Shown piece after piece: positions 1-8,177 of a stretch of DNA of 41,592 bases. This stretch comes from Collinsella aerofaciens (GTDB lineage Bacteria; Actinomycetota; Coriobacteriia; Coriobacteriales; Coriobacteriaceae). The notes beneath the pieces were generated by a model. The model had not been told where the DNA came from, ran no database searches, and saw only the letters and a program-made list of their open reading frames with translations. Numbering within the stretch: the stretch's first letter is position 1; every line of letters starts with the position of its first letter. The position numbers and the translations under genes are program-made. The stretch is taken from NCBI GenBank assembly GCA_008671285.1, contig RPYR01000237.1:1-41592 (forward strand), in the 5' to 3' direction.

Positions 1-51
1 GACGGCCTCGAGCGCGTCGATGATCGCCTGCTCGGTCTTGGTCTTGACCAT
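1..51 (-). CDS. Unidentified gene, N-terminus only (partial)
   Basis: An ATG at 49-51 opens a minus-strand frame that runs off the window edge (MVKTKTEQAIIDALEAV). A good ribosome binding site (GGAGG) lies about 6 bases upstream of it. Only 17 residues are visible, mostly a predicted amphipathic helix, so I do not assign a family. It has its own promoter (130-158) and a terminator-like hairpin in its leader, so it is not simply co-transcribed with leuS, which ends with its own terminator. Confidence 0.6.
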   Translation of the reverse strand, partial: MVKTKTEQAIIDALEAV

Positions 52-71
52 TGCGGCACCTCCATCCATAC

Positions 72-104
72 AAAAAAGAAGCGGGGCCGAAACCCCACTT
101 CTTT
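72..104 (-). terminator. Terminator-like hairpin in the leader of the gene at 1-51
   Basis: On the minus strand, AGAAG-T-GGGG pairs with CCCC-G-CTTCT around a 6-base loop and is followed at once by TTTTTT. It lies between a candidate promoter (130-158) and the SD/ATG of the gene at 1-51, only about 20 bases upstream of the start codon. It is therefore placed as a transcription attenuator rather than as the end of a gene: leuS already has a terminator at 244-280. Confidence 0.6.
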
Positions 105-129
105 CAATTACAACTTCATTTGCAAGCAA

Positions 130-158
130 ACTATACCAATAGCTGCGGAAACGTGCAA
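130..158 (-). promoter_or_regulatory. Sigma-70-type promoter for the gene at 1-51
   Basis: On the minus strand, TTGCAC (153-158) and TATAGT (130-135) are separated by exactly 17 bases. Transcription would start near 123 and read through the hairpin at 72-104 into the partial gene. Confidence 0.55.
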
Positions 159-243
159 GCACAGTACGAACCTGCAGGTCAGCGTGCGCACAGCTTCTCC
201 ACAAGAATAGGACAATTGACCGCAGACATCAGGGCAGGTACAT

Positions 244-280
244 GAAAAACGAGGGACGACCCAACCGGATCGCCCCTCGT
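244..280 (-). terminator. Rho-independent terminator of leuS
   Basis: Minus-strand stem ACGAGGG(G)CGA / TCGTCCCTCGT followed by TTTTT, starting about 30 bases after the leuS stop codon. Confidence 0.85.
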
Positions 281-309
281 CTTTTATGCGTCAGTTAAGC
301 GCGCAATGC

Positions 310-2886
310 TTACTTGACCACCAGGTTGACCAGCTTGCCGGGCACGCAGATGGCCTTGACGACCGTCTTGCCGTCGAGCCACTTGGCGACGGCGGCCTCG
401 GCGGCAGCCTGCATATCCTCATTGGAGGCATCGCGGGCAACGTCGACGCGGCCGCGGACCTTGCCGAGCACCTGGACCACGATCTGCACCGTGTCCTCAA
501 CGGACTCGGCCAGGTCGAACTCGGGCCAGGCGGCGGTGTAGGCGTTGCCCTCGCAGCCGAGTGCCTCGTGCCACAGCTCGTCGGCCCAGAACGGGCAGAT
601 GGGCGCCAGGACGCTCACGATGTCCTTGGCCACGCCGTAGCACAGGGCCTTGTCGCGGTCAGCACCCTCGGTGGCGTTGAGGTAGGCGCTCGCCGCGTTG
701 ACGAGCTCCATGACGGCCGAGATCGCGGTGTTGAACTGGCCGCGATCGAAGTCCTCGGTGCACTTGGCGATGGTGCGGTGACGCTCGCGGTAGAGCTTCA
801 TCGCGGTCTCGTCGAGCACGGACTTGTCGAAGGCCACGTTGGCGTCGCCGGACTGGACGAGCTGCCACACGATACGCCAGGCGCGCTTGATAAAGCGGTT
901 GGCGCCCTCGACGGCCTTGGGATCCCAGTCGAAGTCCTTCTCGGGCGGGGCGATAAACAGAATCGCCAGACGCATGGTGTCGGCGCCGTAGGGCTCGATA
1001 ACCGAGCTCGGGGGCACGACGTTGCCCTTGGACTTGGACATGGTGTCGCCGTTCTCGTCCTTGACCATGCCCTGGCACAGCAGGTTGGTGAAGGGCTCGT
1101 CCACGCTCAGCAGGCCCAGGTCGCGCAGCGCCTTGGTAAAGAAGCGGCTGTAGAGCAGGTGCAGAATGGCGTGCTCGATGCCACCGATGTAGTTATCGAC
1201 GGGCATCCAACGGTCGGCGGCTTCCTTGGAGAAGGGCAGCTCGGTGTTGTGCGGGTCGGTATAGCGCAGGTAATACCAGCTGGAGCAGGTGAAGGTGTCC
1301 ATGGTATCGGTCTCGCGCTTGGCCGGGCGGCCGCAGACCGGGCAGGTGGTCTCGTAGAACTCCTTGCACTCGGCGAGGGTCTCGCCGGCGCCCAGGTCCA
1401 GGTTCTCAGGCAGCGTCACCGGCAGCTGATCCTCGGGCACGGGCACGATGCCGCAGTGCTCGCAGTGAATAGCCGGGATGGGGTTGCCCCAATAACGCTG
1501 ACGGGAAATAAGCCAGTCGCGCAGACGGAACTCGACCTTGCGACGGCCGCAACCCATGGCCTCGAGGTCGGCCACGATCGCAGCCTCGCCCTCGGAGTGC
1601 TTGCCGCCACGCATGCCGGTGTATTTACCGGACTGGACGAGCGTGCCCTCGGCAGCGTGGGCACAATCCCAGTCGACGGTCTCGGCATGGAAGGTATCGA
1701 TGGTCTCGCCGCTGGCCTCGACGGCGGCGCGATCGTCATCGTCCAGGATGATCGGCACGATCGGCAGGTCGTACTTGCGGGCAAACTCAAAGTCGCGCTG
1801 GTCACCACAGGGAACGGCCATGACGGCGCCGGTGCCGTAGTCTGCAACGACATAATCGGCAACCCACACGGGGACCTTCTCGCCGTTGACGGGGTTTACC
1901 ACATAGCGGCCCGTGAAGGCACCGTGCTTCTCGAGGGTGCCCTGGGCACGCTCGACGGCAGAGATGTGTTTGGAGTCCTCGACGATCTTGGTGACAGCCT
2001 CCTCGTACTCCGTGCCCTCGACGAGCTCGTGCAGGCCGGCGTACTCGGGAGCCAGAACAAAGAAGGAGACGCCAAAAAGGGTATCGGCACGCGTGGTGAA
2101 GACGGTGATCTTGCCCTCATCGCCCTCGATGGGCTCGCCATCCTGGTCGCACAGGGTAAAGTCGACCTCGGCGCCCTCGGAGCGACCGATCCAGTTAGCC
2201 TGCATCTGCTTGACGCGCTCGGGCCAGCCGGGGAGCTTCTCCAGGTCGTCGAGCAGCTCTTGGGAGTACTCGGTGATCTTGAAGTACCACTGCTCCAGGT
2301 CGCGCTTCTCGGGCTCGGTGCCGCAGCGCCAGCACTTACCCTCGGTGACCTGCTCGTTGGCCAGAACGGTCTTGCAGTTAGGACACCAGTTGACCGGGTT
2401 CTTCTTGCGGTAGACCAGGCCCTTTTCCCACAGCTTCTCAAAGATCCACTGACCCCAGCGGTAGTAGTCGGGGCTGCAGGTCTTGACCATGCGATCCAGA
2501 TCGTAGGAGAAGCCCATGCGCTTCATCGTGGCGAGCGCCTGGTCCATGTTCTTATACGTCCAGGCGGCAGCCTGCGTGTTGTGCTTGATGGCGGCGTTCT
2601 CGGCGGGCAGGCCAAAGGCGTCAAAGCCGATGGGATGCAGCACGTCAAAGCCGCGCATGCGGGCCTGACGGGCCATGGCATCGCCGATGGTATAGTTGCG
2701 CGCGTGGCCCATGTGCAGGTCGCCCGACGGATACGGGAACATCTCGAGCACGTACTTCTTGGGCTTGCTGTCGTCGGTGTCGACGGCAAAGAGGTTGGAG
2801 TCCTCCCAGGCCTTCATCCATCGGGACTCAATGGCCTGCGCGTCGTAGGCAGGGATCTCGTCCTTATGATCTGTGCAATCGCACAT
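310..2886 (-). CDS. leuS: Leucyl-tRNA synthetase
   Basis: Charges tRNA-Leu with leucine in the cytoplasm. The 858-residue length is typical for bacterial LeuRS. The class I signature HMGH is at residues 58-61 and the KMSKS-type motif (MSKSKGN) is near residue 615. Between them are Cys-rich zinc-binding segments (CPNC...CWRC near 155-180, CEHC and CPVC further on) and the CP1 editing insertion with a T-rich hydrolytic region ([10 protein letters not shown]). The start is supported by AAGGAG seven bases upstream of the ATG. The gene stands alone, with its own promoter, an unusually long leader hairpin (2910-3028) and its own terminator. A long open frame on the opposite strand across the same interval is a codon-bias shadow. 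Confidence 0.97.
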   Translation of the reverse strand: MCDCTDHKDEIPAYDAQAIESRWMKAWEDSNLFAVDTDDSKPKKYVLEMFPYPSGDLHMGHARNYTIGDAMARQARMRGFDVLHPIGFDAFGLPAENAAIKHNTQAAAWTYKNMDQALATMKRMGFSYDLDRMVKTCSPDYYRWGQWIFEKLWEKGLVYRKKNPVNWCPNCKTVLANEQVTEGKCWRCGTEPEKRDLEQWYFKITEYSQELLDDLEKLPGWPERVKQMQANWIGRSEGAEVDFTLCDQDGEPIEGDEGKITVFTTRADTLFGVSFFVLAPEYAGLHELVEGTEYEEAVTKIVEDSKHISAVERAQGTLEKHGAFTGRYVVNPVNGEKVPVWVADYVVADYGTGAVMAVPCGDQRDFEFARKYDLPIVPIILDDDDRAAVEASGETIDTFHAETVDWDCAHAAEGTLVQSGKYTGMRGGKHSEGEAAIVADLEAMGCGRRKVEFRLRDWLISRQRYWGNPIPAIHCEHCGIVPVPEDQLPVTLPENLDLGAGETLAECKEFYETTCPVCGRPAKRETDTMDTFTCSSWYYLRYTDPHNTELPFSKEAADRWMPVDNYIGGIEHAILHLLYSRFFTKALRDLGLLSVDEPFTNLLCQGMVKDENGDTMSKSKGNVVPPSSVIEPYGADTMRLAILFIAPPEKDFDWDPKAVEGANRFIKRAWRIVWQLVQSGDANVAFDKSVLDETAMKLYRERHRTIAKCTEDFDRGQFNTAISAVMELVNAASAYLNATEGADRDKALCYGVAKDIVSVLAPICPFWADELWHEALGCEGNAYTAAWPEFDLAESVEDTVQIVVQVLGKVRGRVDVARDASNEDMQAAAEAAVAKWLDGKTVVKAICVPGKLVNLVVK

Positions 2887-2909
2887 ATCAGCTCCTTTAA
2901 TCTTAGCTG

Positions 2910-3028
2910 GGGTCGGTCGGCTTAGCTTTATTCGCTACTGCGGACAGTCCTGCGCAAGACGAAGAGCACATTAAGTGCTCTTCTTTGCGTGCGGAACTTG
3001 TAGCAAACAAAGCTAAGCCGACCGACCC
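2910..3028 (-). promoter_or_regulatory. 119-base near-perfect hairpin in the leuS 5' leader
   Basis: Arms 2910-2938 and 3000-3028 (29 bases each) are inverse complements with only two mismatches. The enclosed segment folds again (GAAGAGCAC / GTGCTCTTC with a TTAAT loop, flanked by CGCAA / TTGCG). The structure begins about 10 bases from the predicted mRNA start and ends about 20 bases before the leuS ribosome binding site. It has no U-tract, so it is not a classical terminator. It does not match the T-box consensus. It could be an mRNA-stabilising or regulatory leader, or a MITE/REP-like element that landed there. Confidence 0.6.
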
Positions 3029-3045
3029 TAAGGTTAACTTGACTG

Positions 3046-3054
3046 ATGATAGCA
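3046..3054 (-). promoter_or_regulatory. Candidate extended -10 promoter of leuS
   Basis: The minus strand reads TGCTATCAT, an extended -10 (TG-N-TATCAT). No convincing -35 is seen. Initiation would be near 3039, just before the long leader hairpin. Confidence 0.4.
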
Positions 3055-3062
3055 AATACGAC

Positions 3063-3097
3063 AAGCGAGATGCCTGCGACTTGCAGGCATCTCGCTT
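3063..3097. terminator. Perfect 15-bp hairpin between guaB and leuS
   Basis: Arms 3063-3077 and 3083-3097 pair perfectly around a 5-base loop. It lies downstream of guaB and upstream of the leuS promoter, so it may end guaB transcription. The T-tract is short on both strands, so its efficiency is uncertain. Confidence 0.45.
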
Positions 3098-3141
3098 TAT
3101 CTAAATAACGTAGTTGTGAATCAACCGCTAATTGTTACCCG

Positions 3142-3248
3142 CCCAAGCATGATCGGGTTTTCCAGGTGCCGCAGATTGCCGTGAAAGAGGAGCGCCGCGT
3201 ACTTTGGTACGCGAGCGACGGTTTGAACGGCAAGGTGCGGTGCTTGGG
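3142..3248. repeat. Imperfect 107-bp extragenic palindrome after guaB
   Basis: Outer arms CCCAAGCA (3142-3149) and TGCTTGGG (3241-3248) enclose further matched arms (CCGCA/TGCGG-like, TTGCCGT/ACGGCAA) and a central CGCGTAC / GTACGCG hairpin. It ends eight bases from the guaB stop codon. It looks like a REP/MITE-type element, but could also serve as the guaB 3' end. Confidence 0.5.
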
Positions 3249-3256
3249 AAAGCCGC

Positions 3257-4768
3257 TTAGCGGTAGCTGACGCTCTGCTGGGAATCCTTGACGACTACGT
3301 CGTGAGCGCCGCCTTCGACGATTGAGGTCGAGCTCACCAGGGTCAGGCGTGCCTTTTCCTGGAGCTCGGGGATCGAGAGGGCACCGCAGTTGCACATCGT
3401 GGACTTGACCTTATAGAGCGTGCCGCCCACGCCGTCCTTGAGGGAACCGGCGTAGGGAACGTAGGAGTCGACGCCCTCGACGAAGCTAAGCTTCGCGGCG
3501 CCGCCCAGGTCGTAGCGCTGCCAGTTGCGAGCACGCGCAGAACCCTCGCCCCAGTACTCCTTCATGTACTGACCGTTCACGTTGACGCGCTCGGTCGGGC
3601 TCTCGTCAAAGCGGGCGAAGTAACGACCCAGCATCATAAAGTCTGCACCCATGGCCAGGGCGAGCGTCATGTGGTAATCGTAGACGATGCCGCCATCGGA
3701 GCACACGGGCACGTAGACGCCGGTCTCCTCGTAGTACTCGTCGCGAGCGCGGCAGACGTCGATCAGCGCGGTGGCCTGGCCACGGCCGATGCCCTTGGTC
3801 TCACGGGTGATGCAGATGGAGCCGCCGCCGATACCAACCTTGATGAAGTCGGCACCGCAGTCGGCCAGGAAGCGGAAGCCCTCGGCGTCGACGACGTTGC
3901 CGGCACCGACCTTGACTTCCTCGCCGTAGTTGGCGCGGATCCACTCGATGGTGCGCTTCTGCCACTCGCTGAAGCCCTCGGAAGAGTCGATGCACAGGAC
4001 ATCGGCACCGGCCTCGATGAGCAGCGGCACGCGCTCGGCATAGTCGCGGGTGTTGATACCGGCACCGACCATGTAGCGCTTGTCGCCGTCGAGCAGCTCG
4101 TTGGGGTTGGTCTTGTGGCTGTCGTAGTCCTTGCGAAAGACGATGCCCATGAGGTGATCGTAGTCGTCGACGATGGGCAGGGCGTTGAGCTTATTGTCCC
4201 AGATGACGTCGTTGGCAACCTTAAGGCTGATGTTCTTGTCGCCCACGATGAGCTGCTCACGCGGGGTCATGAACTCGGAGACCTTCGTCTGGTGGTCATC
4301 GCGGCTGGGGCGATAGTCACGGCTGGTGACGATGCCCAGGAGCTTACCCTTGGGAGTGCCGTCGTCGGTGACCGGCATGGTGGAGTGGCCGGTCTTCTCC
4401 TTGAGCTCGATGACCTGCTCCATGGTCATGTCAGGGGTCAGCGTGGAATCGGACTGAACGAAACCAGCCTTGTGATCCTTGACGGCCTTGACCATGGCGG
4501 CCTCGGACTCGGCGCTCTGGGAACCGTAAATGAAGGACAGGCCGCCCTCGGTAGCGAGCGCGACACCCATGTCGACGCCCGAGACGGACTGCATGATGGC
4601 GGAAACCATGGGGATGTTCAAGGTGATTGCCGGCTTCTCACCGCGCTTAAAGCGGGTTAGCGGCGTCTTAAGAGAGACGTTGTTGGGGATGCACTGCGAG
4701 GACGAGTAACCAGGGACCAGCAGATACTCCGAAAACGTGTGGGACTCACCGGGAAAGAACGTAGCCAT
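3257..4768 (-). CDS. guaB: IMP dehydrogenase
   Basis: Oxidises IMP to XMP with NAD+, the committed step of GMP synthesis. The 503 residues form a TIM barrel interrupted by two CBS domains (residues about 100-230). The catalytic-loop cysteine lies in [12 protein letters not shown] near residue 317, followed by the flap segment. The phosphate-binding SDGG and MLGRYFA motifs are present. The start is supported by GGAGAAAC directly before the ATG. It is longer and more divergent around the flap than the classic E. coli type, but all core motifs are there. It is monocistronic and divergent from the wHTH gene at 4962. Confidence 0.95.
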   Translation of the reverse strand: MATFFPGESHTFSEYLLVPGYSSSQCIPNNVSLKTPLTRFKRGEKPAITLNIPMVSAIMQSVSGVDMGVALATEGGLSFIYGSQSAESEAAMVKAVKDHKAGFVQSDSTLTPDMTMEQVIELKEKTGHSTMPVTDDGTPKGKLLGIVTSRDYRPSRDDHQTKVSEFMTPREQLIVGDKNISLKVANDVIWDNKLNALPIVDDYDHLMGIVFRKDYDSHKTNPNELLDGDKRYMVGAGINTRDYAERVPLLIEAGADVLCIDSSEGFSEWQKRTIEWIRANYGEEVKVGAGNVVDAEGFRFLADCGADFIKVGIGGGSICITRETKGIGRGQATALIDVCRARDEYYEETGVYVPVCSDGGIVYDYHMTLALAMGADFMMLGRYFARFDESPTERVNVNGQYMKEYWGEGSARARNWQRYDLGGAAKLSFVEGVDSYVPYAGSLKDGVGGTLYKVKSTMCNCGALSIPELQEKARLTLVSSTSIVEGGAHDVVVKDSQQSVSYR

Positions 4769-4868
4769 GTTTCTCCTTTTTCCATGCGACCGGTCGGCTG
4801 CAGGCCTCGTAGGACCCAGCCCAACCTTGGGCGCCCAATACTGGGGAAGTATGTTAACGCACTTTGAC

Positions 4869-4877
4869 TGCTACAAT
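4869..4877 (+). promoter_or_regulatory. Candidate extended -10 promoter for the wHTH gene
   Basis: TGCTACAAT is an extended -10 (TG-N-TACAAT) about 85 bases upstream of the ORF, in the divergent guaB/wHTH intergenic region. Confidence 0.4.
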
Positions 4878-4961
4878 GCATGATTTAAGAAGAGCACACG
4901 AGGGTTTGACGCATGCTTTGCGTTTGCCCAGCAAACACTTTAGCGGGGAGACGTGGAGCAC

Positions 4962-5306
4962 ATGGAGTACAAGACGACGGCAAAGTTGGTCATTCAAGCG
5001 TGCGACAAGGATCTGCCGGGCGTGTTTGGTCACGGCTGCGTCTTGCTGCTGCAAGGTATCGCCCGCGAGCACTCGCTCAACCGTGCCGCCAAGAGCATGG
5101 GCATGGCATATTCCAAGGCCTGGCGCATTGTGAACGAAGCCGAAGGCCAGCTGGGCTGTAAGCTCATCGAGCGCGACGGCGCCCGCGGATCCACGCTCAC
5201 CCCCGCCGGCCAGCGAGCCATAGCAGTCTACGAGGAGCTGCAGGCCGACATAAACCAGGTCATTGCTACCAAAGCCAACGACCTCATCGCCAGCATCAAA
5301 GAGTAG
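4962..5306 (+). CDS. ModE-like winged-helix (LysR-type HTH) protein
   Basis: A small protein of about 114 residues that is essentially one LysR/ModE-type winged helix-turn-helix. RAAKSMGMAYSKAWRIVNEAE is the helix-turn-helix, and the wing carries LIERDGARGSTLTPAG. It resembles the N-terminal domain of the molybdate regulator ModE but lacks the C-terminal molybdate-binding (TOBE) domains, so it is a stand-alone DNA-binding protein whose ligand, if any, is unknown. An upstream GTG at 4953 is also in frame. I prefer the ATG at 4962 because GGGGAG and GGAG are better spaced for it. No molybdenum genes are in the window. Confidence 0.8.
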   Translation: MEYKTTAKLVIQACDKDLPGVFGHGCVLLLQGIAREHSLNRAAKSMGMAYSKAWRIVNEAEGQLGCKLIERDGARGSTLTPAGQRAIAVYEELQADINQVIATKANDLIASIKE

Positions 5307-5313
5307 CCAATTT

Positions 5314-5421
5314 GGGACGGGGCTTTATAGCTGCACAACCCCTTCTCATAAGTTGCGGTGAAATAGGGACTGTTTATGCCGATAAAGCCGTAAATCAATC
5401 CCTATTTCACCGCAACTTATG
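5314..5421. repeat. Dispersed extragenic repeat (copy 1) with a 23-bp perfect palindrome
   Basis: Arms 5347-5369 and 5399-5421 are perfect 23-bp inverse complements around a 29-base loop. The left part, from GGGACGGGGCTTTATAGCT (5314) through the block 5351-5375, recurs at 41388-41465. The 25-base core has a single difference between the copies. It sits between two convergent genes. Confidence 0.75.
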
Positions 5422-5439
5422 GAGTTGAAGATGATTTAG

Positions 5440-6432
5440 CTAGTTGCGGAGGGCGTTGTCTAGGGTGGACGCTACGACCAGGGGGTCGTCGATGCCGGCG
5501 AAGAGGCGGATGGTGCTCCCCTGCTTGCCACGCGGAGCCGAAAGGCGCGTTGTTGGGCCGCCTGCGGGTGATGTGCGGAATTCGTCCGGTAGCATGCTGA
5601 AGAATTCGCCCGCGGTGCAGTCCATCAGGTTAAACTCTACTGCCGGGCCAAAACCGTGTTCCAGGATGCCGGTCGCGATGGCATGGTCGGGATGCGAGGT
5701 CAGCCCGGGATAGTGCACATCGCGCACCATCTCGTTCGCGGCCAAATACTCGGCCAGTGCACGCGCGCGGTCGAAGTGTGCCTGCATGCGGGTGTCGAGC
5801 GTGTCGAGCCCGTGCTCTAGAACCTCAGCCTCATCGGAGGACAAGTCGAGCGCGCCCAATCCGCACCCCTCGATCAACGCATGCGCGCACTCGGCAGCAG
5901 CATCCACACAATGGCGCTTGAGCTGCGAGCGCGCGACCGAAGCGGCAACGAGTTTGCGCGGCGCCTTACCGGCACACGCGCGGTCGAGTGCCTCAAGGGA
6001 CAGCACAGCACCCAGCCGCAGCGGATCGCAGCCAAAGACGTCAGCCACGGTGTTGTCCACAACCAGCAGCGCATGGGCCTCACGCGCTGCCCGACCCAGC
6101 GCACGCAGATCGGGCACACGCAGGCCAAGGCCACCGATTGAGTTCACAAACCACCACAGGTGCAGCCCCTCGGCATCAAACGAGCCGGCAAAGCCCTCGG
6201 ACGCGGCGGCAAACGCTGCGGCCGACGGCTCATCCACCATAGCCACATCGCAGGCATCAAAGCCGCTCGCAAACGCTTCGGTAAAGTCATCCGCAAAGGC
6301 CACCAGGCGGTCACCGGGACGCACGATTCCCAGCAGCGACAGCGCTGCCGGCACATGCGGGACCGCAACAAGACGCGCCTCACGCGAGCCGGCCCTCAAA
6401 GCCCAGGCCTCTTCTAGCTGCTGTACATCCAC
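5440..6432 (-). CDS. Truncated Cys/Met-metabolism PLP-enzyme homologue without the catalytic lysine
   Basis: About 330 residues with clear similarity to cystathionine gamma-synthase/lyase-type enzymes. VVDNTVADVFGCDPLRLGA matches the VVDNTfatp...PleLGAD block, and the C-terminus matches the family (VRDVHYPGLTSHPDH, STIRLFAGIDDP). Where the family has SATKY with the PLP-binding lysine, this protein reads SLEALDRACAG, so the Schiff-base lysine is absent. It also begins about 60 residues into the family fold, lacking the Tyr/Arg that contact PLP phosphate from the partner subunit. It is probably non-catalytic or decayed-but-open. I place the start at GTG 6432, after AAGGGA; a TTG at 6456 lies inside the upstream terminator's T-tract. 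Confidence 0.7.
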   Translation of the reverse strand: MDVQQLEEAWALRAGSREARLVAVPHVPAALSLLGIVRPGDRLVAFADDFTEAFASGFDACDVAMVDEPSAAAFAAASEGFAGSFDAEGLHLWWFVNSIGGLGLRVPDLRALGRAAREAHALLVVDNTVADVFGCDPLRLGAVLSLEALDRACAGKAPRKLVAASVARSQLKRHCVDAAAECAHALIEGCGLGALDLSSDEAEVLEHGLDTLDTRMQAHFDRARALAEYLAANEMVRDVHYPGLTSHPDHAIATGILEHGFGPAVEFNLMDCTAGEFFSMLPDEFRTSPAGGPTTRLSAPRGKQGSTIRLFAGIDDPLVVASTLDNALRN

Positions 6433-6454
6433 AAGGCACCGTCCCTTCACAAAC

Positions 6455-6490
6455 AAAAACCCACGATGCGGGTGTTCCCCGCATCGTGGG
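6455..6490 (-). terminator. Rho-independent terminator of the sucrose operon
   Basis: Minus-strand stem of 13 perfect base pairs (6460-6472 with 6478-6490) around a 5-base loop, followed by TTTTT. It lies about 40 bases after the sucrose hydrolase stop codon. Confidence 0.9.
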
Positions 6491-6528
6491 CAACGGCTGC
6501 AGTATAGCGCCGATATGCGACGAATCGC

Positions 6529-8070
6529 CTAGATCTTGAGCGTGTGATAGGTCACGCTCGCATCCGGGGCGTCAACGGTCACGCCATAGGCCTCGGGATA
6601 GATGCGCGTCGAAAACACGAGCGCGCCGTCGTTCACAAACACCTCGACCGACGAGACATCGCCGACAATGCGCACGTTACGAACCTCGTCGACGGGCTCC
6701 CAACGCACGGTGCGACCGCAGCCGGCAGAAGCGCGACCTTCATCGGTAAATCGCATCTCAAAGTGCGCGGGCAGCTCGCCCTCGGCGGGCACAAACGCCA
6801 GCTTCAGCTCGCCATCAACGATCGCGGTAAATACGCCGTCGACACCGTCGACAACAACGTCAAAGCAGGTATCGCCGGCAACCTCCAACGAGCCCTCCCC
6901 CACACGCACCGAGGCATAATGGCGCTCGATCTCGCGCGCCGGCTGCTGCAGCACCACGCCGCCGGCACAGGCTGTAAGCTCGCGCGGCACCGTCATGCAG
7001 TGCTGCCAGCCGCACGCCACGGTGGGCGCGTTGCCATAGGTCGGCTCATCGGGCATGCCCATCCAGCCGATCAGAATGTGGCGACCGTCCTCGGACGTAA
7101 ACTTCTGCGGAGCATAGAAGTCAAAACCGGCGTCCCACAGGCGGAACTCGCCCAGCTCATAGGCACCATCACCACCGGTAATGTCGCCCGCTACAGGCAT
7201 GTAGCCAGCAGCGTATACGTTGCCGCGGTCCCAACGACCACCCTCGAGCCCCTGAGGAGAGAAGGATAGGAACTTCACCGGCACACCGTCATCGGCCTTA
7301 AGCTCCAGATACCCCGGGCACTCCCACATAAAGCCAAAACGCTCAGGCGTAGACACACGGCTCTCAAGCTCCCAGCTCAACATATCGGCCGAGCCATACA
7401 CCAAGATCTCGCCCACATCGCGCCCGGCACCCTCTCCGTGCATAGCGCAAAATCGACTATCGACATGCGGGCCATCCACGCGACGACGTGCGCCCAGCAC
7501 CATGTGATAACGCCCGTCCGCGTCACGCCACACCTTGGGGTCACGCACGTGGCAGGTCAAATCCTCGGGATAATCCTCGGACGCCAGCACCACGCGCTTT
7601 TGGCTGAACTCCCGACCGGCAAGGCCATCAACGCTCTCGACAAAAACAGTATCGGCGCGGCGGCCGGTATTGACGTAGTCGTACGTCCCGTCCGCATCGG
7701 ATAGCTTCACGTTGCCTGTGTACAGCACGCGAATGCGACCGTCCTCGGCAAGCGCGGAGCCCGAATACACACCGTGGCAATCGAACGGCTCGTCGGGCAG
7801 CAGCGGGGCGCCAACGTAGTCCCACGTCATAAGGTCGCGGCTCGTCGCATGACCCCAGACCTTAACGCCGCCCTCGACATCAAAGGGCGCATATTGAAAA
7901 TAAGCGTGGAACACGCCGCCCGCTTGGCAAAGACCGTTGGGGTCGTTAAGCCAACCCGCCGGCGGCATAATGTGGAAGCGCTGGCCATACGCGCCATGAC
8001 CGCACTCAGAGGCGGCGGCGTCAACAGCGGCGACCAGCTTTGCAAGGTCGCGACCAAGGGCATTAGACAT
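6529..8070 (-). CDS. scrB: Sucrose-6-phosphate hydrolase (GH32)
   Basis: Hydrolyses sucrose 6-phosphate, delivered by the PTS, to glucose 6-phosphate and fructose. The three GH32 hallmarks are visible in the 513-residue protein: the nucleophile motif WLNDPNG (residues 40-46), the RDP motif (CHVRDPKVW, near 175) and the acid/base WECPG (near 250). A C-terminal beta-sandwich follows. It is the last gene of a minus-strand scrR - scrA - scrB arrangement and directly follows a hairpin in the intercistronic space. The start is supported by AGGAC a few bases upstream of the ATG. No signal peptide is seen, consistent with a cytoplasmic phospho-sugar substrate rather than extracellular fructan. Confidence 0.93.
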   Translation of the reverse strand: MSNALGRDLAKLVAAVDAAASECGHGAYGQRFHIMPPAGWLNDPNGLCQAGGVFHAYFQYAPFDVEGGVKVWGHATSRDLMTWDYVGAPLLPDEPFDCHGVYSGSALAEDGRIRVLYTGNVKLSDADGTYDYVNTGRRADTVFVESVDGLAGREFSQKRVVLASEDYPEDLTCHVRDPKVWRDADGRYHMVLGARRRVDGPHVDSRFCAMHGEGAGRDVGEILVYGSADMLSWELESRVSTPERFGFMWECPGYLELKADDGVPVKFLSFSPQGLEGGRWDRGNVYAAGYMPVAGDITGGDGAYELGEFRLWDAGFDFYAPQKFTSEDGRHILIGWMGMPDEPTYGNAPTVACGWQHCMTVPRELTACAGGVVLQQPAREIERHYASVRVGEGSLEVAGDTCFDVVVDGVDGVFTAIVDGELKLAFVPAEGELPAHFEMRFTDEGRASAGCGRTVRWEPVDEVRNVRIVGDVSSVEVFVNDGALVFSTRIYPEAYGVTVDAPDASVTYHTLKI

Positions 8071-8125
8071 ATCAAAGTCCTAACGGATCGAAAGTTACAA
8101 GGCGCCAGAGATCGGCGCCAGATAC

Positions 8126-8163
8126 GGGAAACGCCCGCGAGCATACGGCCCGCGGGCATTCCC
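8126..8163 (-). promoter_or_regulatory. Intercistronic hairpin between scrA and scrB
   Basis: Between the two genes, GCCCGCG / CGCGGGC arms with flanking GGGAA/TTCCC pairing form a GC-rich hairpin. A second small stem GGCGCC / GGCGCC follows. No U-tract is present, so this is more likely a processing or stability element (or partial terminator) tuning scrA versus scrB expression. Confidence 0.45.
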
Positions 8164-8177
8164 TCAATCAAAAGCTC

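Noticed and set aside
286..2925. An 879-codon open frame on the plus strand opposite leuS
   Set aside because: It is a codon-bias shadow. The minus strand encodes an unmistakable LeuRS with all motifs, and the plus-strand translation is low-complexity (Leu/Gly/Val/Asp/His-rich) without family features.
2887..3060. T-box riboswitch in the leuS leader
   Set aside because: No T-box sequence (AGGGUGGNACCGCG-like), specifier loop or terminator/antiterminator pair could be found; the leader is one long hairpin.
6433..6456. TTG start of the PLP-enzyme homologue
   Set aside because: It falls in the T-tract of the upstream terminator. GTG 6432 has a better-spaced AAGGGA.
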